Below, piece after piece: positions 16,892 to 25,534 of a DNA stretch of 64,000 bases (within the stretch, counting starts at the first letter, position 1; every line of letters starts with the position of its first letter). Source of the DNA: Faecalispora sporosphaeroides DSM 1294 (GTDB taxonomy: Bacteria; Bacillota; Clostridia; Oscillospirales; Acutalibacteraceae); NCBI GenBank assembly GCA_000383295.1, contig KB911071.1, positions 30,068 through 94,067 of the forward strand, read 5' to 3'. The notes under the pieces were generated by a model. It saw only the letters and a program-made list of their open reading frames with translations. It ran no database searches and was not told where the DNA came from. Position numbers and translations under genes: made by a program.

Positions 16892-17443
16892 GTGCTGATT
16901 TTCAGCATGGTAATTCAAAATGAGGAAGACCGAAGTATAATAGAAAACTTATACCATAACTATCACCGGTTGATGATGTACATAGCCAGAGAGATTTTAA
17001 AGGATCATGATAAAGCGGAAGACGCGGTTTCTCAAACCTATATCAAGATTATCGACAACCTGCAAAAATTTTCTTTTGAAGATTGTAACAAAACAAAGGG
17101 ATTAATCGTTATATTAGTGAGGAATATTTGTTACGACATGCTGAAGTCAGAAAATCGATGGGGTCTGGTTTCTCTGGATGAAACCAACCTGCCCGGCAAT
17201 TTAGAGGATCTTCCCTATGAAACGCTCGCGTCGGAAGAAGGCTACCGCACAATTTTAAGCGGGATCTCCGAGTTGAGTGAAAAATCGGGCAGCGTTTTAA
17301 AGCTGAAATATATTTACGACTACTCCGACCGTGAAATCGCGGCATTGCTGAATATTTCGCAGGAGAATGTACGGGTGCGGCTGCATCGGGCCAAAGCTGC
17401 CCTTTTACAAAAGCTGACGGAAGGGGGTGCGGCCCATGAATAA
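16892..17443 (+). CDS. ECF-type RNA polymerase sigma factor
   Basis: A 183-residue ECF sigma-70 factor. Region 2 (residues about 12-85) includes KAEDAVSQTYIKII and the -10 recognition part. Region 4 (about 125-178) includes YSDREIAALLNISQENVRVR, the helix-turn-helix for the -35. The start is GTG 16892 with GAGGTG 7 bases upstream; ATG 16907 is possible. The stop overlaps the start of the next gene (ATGAATAA), the usual arrangement for a sigma factor with its cognate anti-sigma protein. Confidence 0.9.
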   Translation: MLIFSMVIQNEEDRSIIENLYHNYHRLMMYIAREILKDHDKAEDAVSQTYIKIIDNLQKFSFEDCNKTKGLIVILVRNICYDMLKSENRWGLVSLDETNLPGNLEDLPYETLASEEGYRTILSGISELSEKSGSVLKLKYIYDYSDREIAALLNISQENVRVRLHRAKAALLQKLTEGGAAHE

Positions 17444-18158
17444 GCCGGAAATGAAAAACCAAATTTTTGAAGTTATGCTCCAAACAGCGGTGAAGGAACA
17501 TTTTGAAAAAGAACTGCACGAGCTTCCAGCAGCAAAAGAGTTGACGGATGATTATGATTTATCTGAATCCACCCGAAAAGAAATCGAAAAATGGATCAAG
17601 GCCGCCAATCACAAAGCCTCACGTCTGCGGATGCAGAAGGCGGCGAAAAGGGCGGCGGTGATCGCGGCGATCATTGTACCGGTTTCCGTGGTCAGTCTGC
17701 TGAGCGTGGAGGCCTCCCGCAACGTGATTTTTAATGCCGTGATAAATTGGGCCTCCGACCATGCCGCTATTCAGTATCAGGACGGACAGGCTTCTTCCGG
17801 CGAACCATCCCCGCCCGAAAATTCCGAGGGAAAGCCGCGCTATCTACCAGAGGGATTTGTAGAAGTAGAGACAAGTCAAATCAATTCGAGCCTTATTGCA
17901 AAATATCGAAACGATCAAGGGGAACTTATTCTTTTCCGGAGAAGCTCCCTTCCAATGGAAGGCGCTTTTTTTATCGATACCGAACGCACCACTCGTACAG
18001 AAATCGAAATACAAGGAGAAAAAGCCAGTCTTTTCACTGCAAATGAGCCGGATGAAATGTCTTCTCTGGTTTGGCAAAATCATTCTTACAGTTTCCTGTT
18101 AAGCTCCAAAATCTCCCCGAAAGAACTTGTAAAAATGGCAGAAAGCATTTCAAAGTAA
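17436..18158 (+). CDS. DUF4367-type membrane anti-sigma protein
   Basis: A 240-residue single-pass membrane protein. A cytoplasmic helical segment (1-65) is followed by one transmembrane helix (about 68-88). An extracellular domain (about 130-240) opens YLPEGFVEVE and contains a strand YRNDQGELILFRRSS, as in DUF4367 proteins. By position and architecture it is the anti-sigma factor for the overlapping ECF gene: the N-terminus would bind the sigma factor and the outer domain would sense the envelope. The start is ATG 17436, with GAAGGGGGTG upstream. Confidence 0.78.
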   Translation: MNKPEMKNQIFEVMLQTAVKEHFEKELHELPAAKELTDDYDLSESTRKEIEKWIKAANHKASRLRMQKAAKRAAVIAAIIVPVSVVSLLSVEASRNVIFNAVINWASDHAAIQYQDGQASSGEPSPPENSEGKPRYLPEGFVEVETSQINSSLIAKYRNDQGELILFRRSSLPMEGAFFIDTERTTRTEIEIQGEKASLFTANEPDEMSSLVWQNHSYSFLLSSKISPKELVKMAESISK

Positions 18159-18253
18159 AAAAAAATAATTTTTTTTGGAAAATTCTGTAACAAAACGGGG
18201 GTCTCAATCGTTATATCAATGTAAGGAAAATTCAAAAATAAAGGAGAATGGTT

Positions 18254-18679
18254 ATGTGTAAAAAAATCTTCGCGTTTTTATTGGCCTTTTCAATGATGTT
18301 TACCATGAGCGTCCCGGCTTTTGCGGCGGAAAAGCTGAATGTACCAAAAGCAAACTCCGATTATCACGTTATGTGGGATAATACGGATATTGTCATTGTA
18401 ACCTTAAATTTTTCTGGGAATAAGTCGGCATGTTCTGCCGAAATTTATGCCCGACCCGGAACAAACAAAATCTCCGCTACTCTTTTGCTGAAGCAGGTTA
18501 CCAGCAACGGAACCAAAACGGTAAAGTCATGGAAAAAGACTGTTTCCAGTGATACGTTGTACCTTGATAAAACGTATTACGTTGCGAGCGGACATTCCTA
18601 TATACTGGAAGTCAACGCAAGTGTGTATCGAAACGGCACGGTAGAGTATATCACTGCTTCCGACAGAGATTCCTGCTGA
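18254..18679 (+). CDS. Small secreted protein of unknown function
   Basis: A 141-residue protein with a clear signal peptide (about residues 1-25, hydrophobic core and an AFA-type cleavage site). The mature part is about 115 residues, rich in beta-type alternation (YHVMWDNTDIVIVTLNF, ILEVNASVYRNGTVEYI), and looks like one small beta-sandwich. It has two cysteines, one mid-domain and one at the very end. I do not recognise the family with confidence. It follows the first sigma/anti-sigma pair by 95 bp on the same strand and may be its target. ATG 18254 is chosen because GGAG is 7 bases upstream; ATG 18248 is too close to it. Confidence 0.7.
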   Translation: MCKKIFAFLLAFSMMFTMSVPAFAAEKLNVPKANSDYHVMWDNTDIVIVTLNFSGNKSACSAEIYARPGTNKISATLLLKQVTSNGTKTVKSWKKTVSSDTLYLDKTYYVASGHSYILEVNASVYRNGTVEYITASDRDSC

Positions 18680-19059
18680 TGACACCGAAACGGTTTCCAC
18701 TTCAAAAAATATCACTGCGCAGATTTAAGCGCTTTTGATTTTGGTAACGCCCAAACCTCTCATAACAAAATACAATTTCAACCTATTCGCCTTTTCATGC
18801 TGTTACATTCCTCCATTTTCCGTTTCCCATCCGCATTGGAACGGATGGGAAACGGAACCCTCCCAACGCACAATAGCTCTATCATTTTCTTCTTTTGTCT
18901 TACCGGCTTTATTTTTAAAATCAACTGATCCCGACAATGTCAAACGAAGTTCCCTATAAATGCGCGACGCCTAACAGTTTTTTCAAAATGATATATTCTA
19001 TTGATCGTTATTTTTCAAACGAAAGTAATCAATAAAGGATTGGAGGAGGAGAGATTGCC
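18680..19059. other. Intergenic region with a perfect dyad
   Basis: No gene supported. A perfect 16-bp inverted repeat lies at 18818-18857 (TTCCGTTTCCCATCCG and complement, 8-base loop). It lacks a clear T-run, so it is either a weak terminator for the secreted protein gene or a processing or stability hairpin. Otherwise the region is AT-rich. Confidence 0.5.
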
Positions 19060-19722
19060 GTGCGTTTACCTGTCGATAAAAAACAGAAACGACTCTCTCC
19101 CCCCAAAATCGGAATTCTGCTTTTTACAGTGATGGTGCTGATGGTTACCGGTTGCACTCTCCCATCTTCCTCAGCAAGAGCGCAGTCGGAAACACAGTTG
19201 GCGACCACACTTTCCAATTTGTTTACACGAGGCTGGTTCGATCAATGCAACACCCTGCAAAATGTTGCACAAATGGCAATCGGGCAGGAGCCCGGAAAAT
19301 CTGCCGACTACCTGCTGGGCTACCTGCAAGGCGGCAGTCCCTCTCGGCCCGGCTATTTTCTGCGCAATGATTATTTCATCCAGTCCGAGCTGAAAGACCA
19401 GCTGATTCCAACGGAGGTCAGGCAGTCTCTGGATTTCTTTACCGCCGCGGAATCGGATTATCTGGAGCAGCTCAAAAGCCGGCTTGAGACAGACGGCCGT
19501 GTCCCCCAGGAGGAAGCGTTTCAGAAAAACACCCGGGAATTGGCTGACCTGATTCCGTATATGAATGTTCGCGCGGACAACCTGATCGATAAACGGGAGG
19601 TCAAGCTTTTCCAGAAAAATCTGGAAAAAGCGATTCAGCTGATGAAAGCCGCCTTCCCGCGGGCCACCTTTGCGGGGGCCTTCTCACCGTCCGACAACAT
19701 CATCGTCCTCCCGGCCTCCTGA
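19060..19722 (+). CDS. Putative lipoprotein of unknown function
   Basis: A 220-residue protein with a basic head (1-15), a hydrophobic signal (about 16-30) and a lipobox-like MVTGC, so it is probably a lipid-anchored surface protein. The mature part is mostly helical, with charged heptad-like stretches (YLEQLKSRLETDGRV, KLFQKNLEKAIQLMKA). It ends in a short Ser/Ala-rich tail. I do not recognise a family. The start is GTG 19060 behind a GGAGGAGGAG run. It sits between two sigma/anti-sigma pairs, which suggests an envelope-linked role (inference). Confidence 0.65.
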   Translation: MRLPVDKKQKRLSPPKIGILLFTVMVLMVTGCTLPSSSARAQSETQLATTLSNLFTRGWFDQCNTLQNVAQMAIGQEPGKSADYLLGYLQGGSPSRPGYFLRNDYFIQSELKDQLIPTEVRQSLDFFTAAESDYLEQLKSRLETDGRVPQEEAFQKNTRELADLIPYMNVRADNLIDKREVKLFQKNLEKAIQLMKAAFPRATFAGAFSPSDNIIVLPAS

Positions 19723-19769
19723 TCTTTTTTATATTGCTTACGACGTAGGTTCTATCCTAGTCTATTTAT

Positions 19770-19823
19770 CCCGAAAAGAGAAGCACCTCTGTGTCTTGGC
19801 ACAGGGGCGCTTCTCTTTTCGGG
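19770..19823. terminator. Long bidirectional terminator
   Basis: A 24-bp almost perfect inverted repeat (CCCGAAAAGAGAAGC... and complement) with a six-base loop. It lies between the converging lipoprotein gene (+) and second anti-sigma gene (-). The A/T-rich ends of the stem act as tails in both directions. Confidence 0.75.
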
Positions 19824-19995
19824 TATTCCATCATGTATTATTCCAAAGAAACCCGCGAGCCGAAAATTTCAATCGCCGTCACCTCTCTAGCTTCTATAAC
19901 GGTTTGCAAATCCCCCTGAAATGCAAAAGAATTGTTAGCTTCTGTCCCTCCTCCGATTTTCTGGCCCACTTCCACAATCGAGCCATCCTTCCTAA

Positions 19996-21399
19996 TTATT
20001 TTATCTGATTTGTAGAAAGCTCCGACTTCAACAAATCATTAGAAGAAGCGGCGGACTTGTATTTTCCGGAAAAAGACAGCGAAATATCGGATAGGGATAT
20101 TTTTTGAATCGTAACCTCAACTCCCCCGGCCGTTTGAAAGCTCTTGTTCGGGGTAAAACTCCGCGAAGTATCCTGAAAATGAAGCGTAAAAGGAATCTTC
20201 CAAGCTCCGGAATAGCGGACTACGGTTTCTGTCTTGTAGTTTTTTACAATTCGATAGCGGCTCAAATCGGCAACAGTGCAGTCCGCCGACTCAGCGCCAT
20301 TATCCAAAAAGGTGGAAAGCGCAATAACCACTCTGCCATTATGATAGGACAGCTTTCGGTTTTGCTCTTGCTCCCATGCTTTTTGATACTCCTCCTGGCT
20401 GGAATACCCTGCCTTTTCGATTCCATTTCCGGTGATTATACTGTCCTCAAAGGGAACCGGCTGCATGGTTTCCAGATTCTGAAAGCACAGCTTCTTCAGT
20501 TCGGGAATCTGTGACTTACTGCCGGGCACAATGCTGATGTAGAACGTGTTACTCTGCGCGTCAAATTCTCCTGTTTTATGAAACCCGACATTGTCAATAT
20601 AAGCGTTCGGAAACTGGTTAGAGAATCTGATCTTTTGGCTGCCCGCCGGAATGGTCCAGCTGGGAGCAATCAGGGATTTATCCGCATAGACCTCAAAAAG
20701 GCCGGTACGGAAAAAATTCTGCGGCTGTTCCGGCGTAACCGACGCATAGAGCTGCCCCAGATTCTGAAACAGAAAGTCCGCATCCTCACAGGTTTCCACC
20801 TCATCAATAAAATCTTTCAGATTAAGTAAGACAGATTTTCCGTTCATAGCGGTAAAATCTCCTGTTGCCATCAATTCAAAGCTGGCCTGATCCGGGACCG
20901 ACGCATGATCCGTACGGAACAAATTACATTCATATTCTTTTCCGTCAATCTTCAGGGTGGATTGAGCAAACCGCTGCCGCATCAGCTGGGACTTGCGAAA
21001 TTCTGAGGATTCCTGAAGCGGTTTACCGTCGGTGCTTTTCACTTTCAACGAAAGATACAGCTTTTGATTATCGCACAGTGACTTTAAAATCGTAATGGAT
21101 AAATTCTGATTGGTATCCGTTTTCCCTACTGCTGCGCCTGCGTTTTGTGAAATTGCCACAGGCAGCGAATCATTGATTCTAGGCTGATAATAAGGCTGCG
21201 TGAAACGATATACTCCATACGCCGCGGCAGATACGGTACCAAGTACCGCCAGCGTAAAAACCGGCACCAAAACGCCCCAGCGATTTTTTCGGGAACGCGG
21301 CTCATGATCTCTCATGGATGCTTTTGTCTTCGTAAAAAGATCATTTGGAATGGGGTGTGCATCGACTGCTTTCTGGTATTCCATCTGAAAACTCTTCAT
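19996..21399 (-). CDS. DUF4179-type membrane anti-sigma protein
   Basis: A 467-residue single-pass membrane protein. A short cytoplasmic segment (1-40) and one transmembrane helix (about 42-65) are followed by a large extracellular part with a DUF4179-like first domain (NLSITILKSLCDNQKLYLSL near 100-125) and further beta-rich segments. It is encoded directly behind an ECF sigma gene and is the likely anti-sigma factor, with the outer part as sensor. The start ATG 21399 has GGAAGGAG upstream and lies inside the end of the sigma gene, an overlap of 59 bases, so translation is coupled. Confidence 0.8.
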   Translation of the reverse strand: MKSFQMEYQKAVDAHPIPNDLFTKTKASMRDHEPRSRKNRWGVLVPVFTLAVLGTVSAAAYGVYRFTQPYYQPRINDSLPVAISQNAGAAVGKTDTNQNLSITILKSLCDNQKLYLSLKVKSTDGKPLQESSEFRKSQLMRQRFAQSTLKIDGKEYECNLFRTDHASVPDQASFELMATGDFTAMNGKSVLLNLKDFIDEVETCEDADFLFQNLGQLYASVTPEQPQNFFRTGLFEVYADKSLIAPSWTIPAGSQKIRFSNQFPNAYIDNVGFHKTGEFDAQSNTFYISIVPGSKSQIPELKKLCFQNLETMQPVPFEDSIITGNGIEKAGYSSQEEYQKAWEQEQNRKLSYHNGRVVIALSTFLDNGAESADCTVADLSRYRIVKNYKTETVVRYSGAWKIPFTLHFQDTSRSFTPNKSFQTAGGVEVTIQKISLSDISLSFSGKYKSAASSNDLLKSELSTNQIK

Positions 21400-21883
21400 A
21401 ACGCTCTCCTTCCGTTAATTCTTGTTTTAAAAGTATTCTCGCACGACTAAGCCGTTTTGCCGCAGCGCTATATCCAATGTTGAGTGCGTTGCCAATGTCT
21501 TGAAGTGACATGTCCTCATAATAATACAGGTGAACCACTGCGCGATATTTTGAAGGCAGACGCATTACACTGTCATATACCTCCGAATGATCTGCGGGAA
21601 TCCCCACTTCTGCCGCAAGCAAGTCCTTTTCTGCAATTGATACTTCACGACTCCGAAAAGCAGTCCGCCACAGGCTGCGGCTGCAATTGATCGTAACACG
21701 GATAAGCCATGATTTCAGATGTTCGTCGCTCTCAAAGGCTTTTTTGTTCCGTACAAGGCGTAGAAAAACCTCTTGAAAAACATCTTCTGCGTCGGCAAAA
21801 TTTCGAGTCTGTGCAGCAGCCAGGCGATATACCAGAGCACCGTATCGGTCCACTGCATCTTCAGGCCGGTCGATCACAGTCAC
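21341..21883 (-). CDS. ECF-type RNA polymerase sigma factor
   Basis: A 180-residue ECF sigma factor. Region 2 (about residues 8-75) includes ADAEDVFQEVFLRLV. Region 4 (about 105-160) includes LPSKYRAVVHLYYYEDMS and LQDIGNALNIGYSAAAKRL. The frame is open to 21994, but GAAAGGGGG before GTG 21883 fixes the start. It is transcribed with the DUF4179 anti-sigma gene. A terminator (21967-21991) separates it from the pyridoxal kinase gene upstream. Confidence 0.88.
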   Translation of the reverse strand: MTVIDRPEDAVDRYGALVYRLAAAQTRNFADAEDVFQEVFLRLVRNKKAFESDEHLKSWLIRVTINCSRSLWRTAFRSREVSIAEKDLLAAEVGIPADHSEVYDSVMRLPSKYRAVVHLYYYEDMSLQDIGNALNIGYSAAAKRLSRARILLKQELTEGERYEEFSDGIPESSRCTPHSK

Positions 21884-21949
21884 TTTTTCGCCCCCTTTCA
21901 TGTTAAATACGTATTCCCTGCAAAAATCTTGACGGAATAATAAAAAATT

Positions 21950-21991
21950 TAACACAAAAATCAAAACGGCATAGTCAAACCGACTATGCCG
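21950..21991 (-). terminator. Terminator after the pyridoxal kinase gene
   Basis: A perfect 10-bp hairpin (CGGCATAGTC/GACTATGCCG, 5-base loop). On the minus strand it is followed by TTTTGATTTTTG. It ends the kinase transcript before the sigma gene. Confidence 0.75.
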
Positions 21992-22034
21992 CACATTTAG
22001 AAGGAAAACACAGATTTTCCGATTACTATACAGT

Positions 22035-22886
22035 TTATACCAATCCCAGATTCTTTAAAAACGCGGGAATCTCCATTTCAAAATTCACACCGAAGCGCAT
22101 GTCTGTTCCCGCCGCTTTGGTTCGGCGGATCGCCCCACAGGTGAAATCGACCGCAAGCTGCATAGACTTCTGTAAACCGAGCCCGTTGAGTAGCCCTGCC
22201 AGCAGCGCACTGCCGAATACGTCGCCGGTACCGTGGTAAGAGCCCTCGATCCGCTCCGAAAACGCGTAGCTGATTTCGCCCGTGGTGCTGTCGTACCCGG
22301 CGGAGCCAAGCTGGCTTTCGTCGAACCAAACACCGGTCAGAACCACTTTTTTCGGGCCGAGCGCCGCCAGCGCCTTGAGCAGCTCTTCCACTTCCCGCTT
22401 CTCATACGGGCCCTCTTGATACTCCCTCTCCAGCAGGAACGCCGCCTCGGTCAGGTTCGGCACGACCAGATCCGCGCTTTTGCACAGGCGAGCCATTCCC
22501 TTTGCCATTTCCGGCGTGTAAATGGAGTACAGCTTCCCGTTGTCCGCCATAACAGGGTCGACCATAATCAGGTTGTCTTGCGTCCGGAACTGGCGGAAAA
22601 TATCCTCCACCATATCAATCTGCTCAAAGGAGCCCAAAAAGCCGCTGTACAGCGCGTCGAACTGCAGTCCAAGGCTCTTCCAGTGCGCCGCGAACGGCGG
22701 AAGATCCTCCGTCAGATCCCGATACGTAAAGCCGGTAAACCCGCCCGTATGAGTGGAAAGCACCGCTGTGGGCATCACGCTGGTTTCAATCCCGGCCGCC
22801 GAAATAATCGGCAGCGCCACGGTGAGGGAACATTTTCCAAACCCCGAAATATCGTGGATCGCCGCTACTCTTTTTTGCCGTTCCAT
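22035..22886 (-). CDS. Pyridoxal/pyridoxamine kinase
   Basis: A 283-residue ribokinase-fold kinase of the PdxK/PdxY group, which phosphorylates B6 vitamers to feed pyridoxal phosphate. The N-terminal IHDISGFGKCSLTVALPII, the TGGFTGFT loop, MVDPVMADNGKLY and the C-terminal anion-hole motif YHGTGDVFGSALL are all present. The Asp of GTGD is the catalytic base in this family. It lies 13 bp downstream of the hexapeptide-repeat gene and ends at a hairpin terminator. Confidence 0.9.
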   Translation of the reverse strand: MERQKRVAAIHDISGFGKCSLTVALPIISAAGIETSVMPTAVLSTHTGGFTGFTYRDLTEDLPPFAAHWKSLGLQFDALYSGFLGSFEQIDMVEDIFRQFRTQDNLIMVDPVMADNGKLYSIYTPEMAKGMARLCKSADLVVPNLTEAAFLLEREYQEGPYEKREVEELLKALAALGPKKVVLTGVWFDESQLGSAGYDSTTGEISYAFSERIEGSYHGTGDVFGSALLAGLLNGLGLQKSMQLAVDFTCGAIRRTKAAGTDMRFGVNFEMEIPAFLKNLGLV

Positions 22887-22899
22887 CCCTAAAACACCT

Positions 22900-23565
22900 C
22901 TATTTCTTTACTGCAATTTCGCCGGCACATTTGTAAATGCTGTTCGGCGGTATCACCCCGCGCACCATTGAAAGCGGATACACCGTGCTGCCGGGCCCTA
23001 TAACCGTACCGGGGTTCAAAACCGAGTTGCAGCCAACCTCTACCGAATCGCCCAGAACGGCGCCGAACTTTTTCAGCCCCGTTTCCAGTATTTCGTCTTT
23101 GCTGCGAACTGCCACCAGGGTTTTGTCGGACTTTACATTGGACGTAATGGAACCGGCCCCCATATGGGAACGATAGCCCAGAATCGAATCGCCCACGTAA
23201 TTGTAGTGCGGAACCTGCACCTTGTCGAACAGAATAACGTTTTTCAGCTCCGTGGAATTGCCCACCACGCAGTCCGCACCCACCAGAGCGCTGCCCCGGA
23301 TGAACGCGCAGTGGCGCACCTCGGTGCCCGGCCCGATGATCGCCGGCCCCGCAATAAAGGCGGTAGGGGCCACCTTGGCGCTGCGCGCAACCCAAACGTC
23401 TTCCCCACGCTGTTCGTATTCTTCCGCTGAAAGTACCGCTCCCAGCTCGCGGATCCATCCGCTGATCTGGGGAAACGCCTGCCAGGGATACCGACAGTCC
23501 CGCAGAAACGGAGCCGCCAGCGTATGCGTCAGATCCAATAAATCTCTTGTCTCAATGCTTGACAT
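22900..23565 (-). CDS. Left-handed beta-helix (hexapeptide) transferase-like protein
   Basis: A 221-residue LbH protein with an N-terminal helical segment (1-55) and then successive hexapeptide turns (about 60-215) such as VAPTAFIAGPAIIGPGTEV and VGNSTELKNVILFD. The family covers sugar acyltransferases and the C-terminal half of GlmU. No nucleotidyltransferase domain is present, so it would act, if at all, as an acyltransferase on a sugar or nucleotide sugar. The substrate is unknown. It precedes the pyridoxal kinase gene by 13 bp. Confidence 0.8.
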   Translation of the reverse strand: MSSIETRDLLDLTHTLAAPFLRDCRYPWQAFPQISGWIRELGAVLSAEEYEQRGEDVWVARSAKVAPTAFIAGPAIIGPGTEVRHCAFIRGSALVGADCVVGNSTELKNVILFDKVQVPHYNYVGDSILGYRSHMGAGSITSNVKSDKTLVAVRSKDEILETGLKKFGAVLGDSVEVGCNSVLNPGTVIGPGSTVYPLSMVRGVIPPNSIYKCAGEIAVKK

Positions 23566-23631
23566 ACTGCTGATCTCCTAAAAATTGGTATTATTTTTGT
23601 TTCTTGTCACCGTTGATTCCGCTTGCTGTGA

Positions 23632-23685
23632 AAAATGGCGGCTTCCTTCCCTGCCTTCGGCAGAGAAGGAAATCAACGCCATTTT
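23632..23685 (-). terminator. Terminator after the dockerin gene
   Basis: An outer stem AAAATGGCG/CGCCATTTT and an inner stem CCTTCCCTGCC/GGCAGAGAAGG fold into a long hairpin. On the minus strand it ends in T5, 40 bp after the dockerin gene stop. Confidence 0.75.
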
Positions 23686-23724
23686 AAGGGTGTTATTTTA
23701 TTTTTATCTGAAACAGAGCAAATG

Positions 23725-25287
23725 TCAAGGGGATTTACTCAATTCTTTTTTCAGGATCAGCAGATCCGCCGTCGTCAGCTGCCCGTCACCATCCAGATCC
23801 GCCGCGGAAAACGACGCCTCGTCCAGCTCCGCCGTACCGTTCAGCACACGGTACAGCAGCTTGCTGTCGGTCTGTGTCAGGCGCCCCGTACCGCTCAGGT
23901 CGCCGGGCACAACCGCGGTGAGGCCGTCCGTCACCTCTCCGCTTTCGTTTTTGGCGAGCAGCACCGCTCCCGTCATCACATAGCCGCTCACAAGCGGCAC
24001 GCCGTTCGGCTTCTGCGCCTCCAGCGTCCCGTTTTGCACCCGCAGCATATTTTTGAGCGCCGCATAAGTAGTATTTGCAGGCAAATAGATTTTTTGCGCG
24101 TCGCGGTCTATTCGGGCAGATTCACTCAGGCTGAAAATCTCCGCGGTCTGATCAGAACCGGTGGGCGGCTGGGAAGATTCTTCGGGAGACGAAGATCCCC
24201 CGGTCTGCGAGGAGCCTTCTGCACTGCTCTCTCCCCGCGAGGAGCCGTCGGATTCCTCCAGCAGGTCGTCCGTCACCGGAACAAAATACCAGCCCTCCTC
24301 CCCCCGTACCACCGCGGCCGCACGATCTTCGTCCGCGGCCAGAGAGATCAGCTCCTCACCGAATTCATAGGAGCCAATCAATTCGCCGTTCTCAAACGCA
24401 TCGGCGCGGGAATCACCTGTTTTGACCAGAACTCGGCCGGAAGTAAGCGCGGCGGCGCAATTGAGGTCTCCCCCTGTTTCCGCCGTTCGGCTGAACAGGT
24501 GCGTGTCGGGCTGCACGTCGAACAGATCGCCGGACTCGTCGATCACCAAATCCGCGTTCAAAAAGCGGAAGCTGCCCTGCGGAATCTCACTGTCAAAGAG
24601 CGGCGGCTCCTCGAGCTGCGTCTCCTCCCGAATGGAATCGGGCAGCACCTTCACGCCGAGCTTGCTCTCATCGGAATACCGTGTGTAAAGCACATCATCC
24701 GGCGACACCGCCAGAGAGGAAAATTCGCCATGTGACGAAGCGATCTGATTCAGAAGCCAGCCCGAATACTCGAACAAAAGGATCGTTTCCTCCATCGGGG
24801 TATGGGGCGCGTAGTACCGCCCGGCGGAATCCACATCGAAATCGTTGCGTCCCTCCACGTAAATCTGGGGAAGATCAATAAAGAGCTTTGTATCCAGCTC
24901 ATCGCGCCGAACCGTATAGGTATACACGCCCACGCCGAACTCCTCCTTGCTGCCGCCCCGATAGGGACAAACCAGCGAAAGATTTCCTTTTCGGTACAAG
25001 GGGTAGACCATGTGGGCCGAAACGGTGGACTGATCGACCACCTGACCGTTTTCGTCCAGCAGCAGGACAAACGATTGCTCGTCCTCGGTTCCGCAGAGCA
25101 GATAATGTTTCTCTCCGGCAGACAGCAGCTCCATGCCTTCCGGGTTCGAGAAGCCGGAGGGGAGCACTAGCGACACCGCCGTGGCAGAGGCCCCCGCAAA
25201 AATAGAGCGTGTGCCAATCGCCGTCAGCAGCAGAGCGGCAGTCAACGCCAGCGCAACCAAAACAGAGCTTTTTCGACCGAAATTCAT
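23725..25287 (-). CDS. Secreted propeller-like protein with C-terminal dockerin
   Basis: A 520-residue protein. An N-terminal signal or anchor helix (about 7-35) is followed by about 280 residues of repeated short beta-strands with blade-like motifs (DVDSAGRYYA, AVSPDDVLYTRY, VIDESGDLFDV), suggesting a beta-propeller. A Ser/Glu/Gly-rich linker (about 335-385) and a region near 390-460 come next, and then a dockerin at 460-517. The dockerin has two calcium loops: DLSGTGRLTQTD and DLDGDGQLTTAD. Dockerins bind cohesins in cellulosomes or other surface assemblies; no cohesin gene is in view. ATG 25287 is chosen because AAGGAGG precedes it. Confidence 0.8.
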   Translation of the reverse strand: MNFGRKSSVLVALALTAALLLTAIGTRSIFAGASATAVSLVLPSGFSNPEGMELLSAGEKHYLLCGTEDEQSFVLLLDENGQVVDQSTVSAHMVYPLYRKGNLSLVCPYRGGSKEEFGVGVYTYTVRRDELDTKLFIDLPQIYVEGRNDFDVDSAGRYYAPHTPMEETILLFEYSGWLLNQIASSHGEFSSLAVSPDDVLYTRYSDESKLGVKVLPDSIREETQLEEPPLFDSEIPQGSFRFLNADLVIDESGDLFDVQPDTHLFSRTAETGGDLNCAAALTSGRVLVKTGDSRADAFENGELIGSYEFGEELISLAADEDRAAAVVRGEEGWYFVPVTDDLLEESDGSSRGESSAEGSSQTGGSSSPEESSQPPTGSDQTAEIFSLSESARIDRDAQKIYLPANTTYAALKNMLRVQNGTLEAQKPNGVPLVSGYVMTGAVLLAKNESGEVTDGLTAVVPGDLSGTGRLTQTDSKLLYRVLNGTAELDEASFSAADLDGDGQLTTADLLILKKELSKSP

Positions 25288-25460
25288 CTTTTCCCCCTCC
25301 TTTTTCATTCATTATAGTAGAGGAGAAAAAATTTTTTCCATTTATGTGAAAAATGACCATGTACAATTTTTTACAAGATATCAAAAATGATTCTCTGCGT
25401 TTGTCCACGCCTTTGGCGAAGGGAAAATAACGGTTTCTCCTTTTCCTTTTCGATTCCCAC

Positions 25461-25503
25461 AAAAAAGAACGGCCCACCGCATCCAGTATGCTTCGGGCCG
25501 TTC
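25461..25503 (-). terminator. Terminator of the sugar operon
   Basis: The stem GAACGGCCC/GGGCCGTTC is followed on the minus strand by T6. It lies 32 bp after the ribokinase stop codon and closes the long minus-strand operon. Confidence 0.9.
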
Positions 25504-25534
25504 AGGAGGAATATGAGAATCACGAAAAAAAGTG

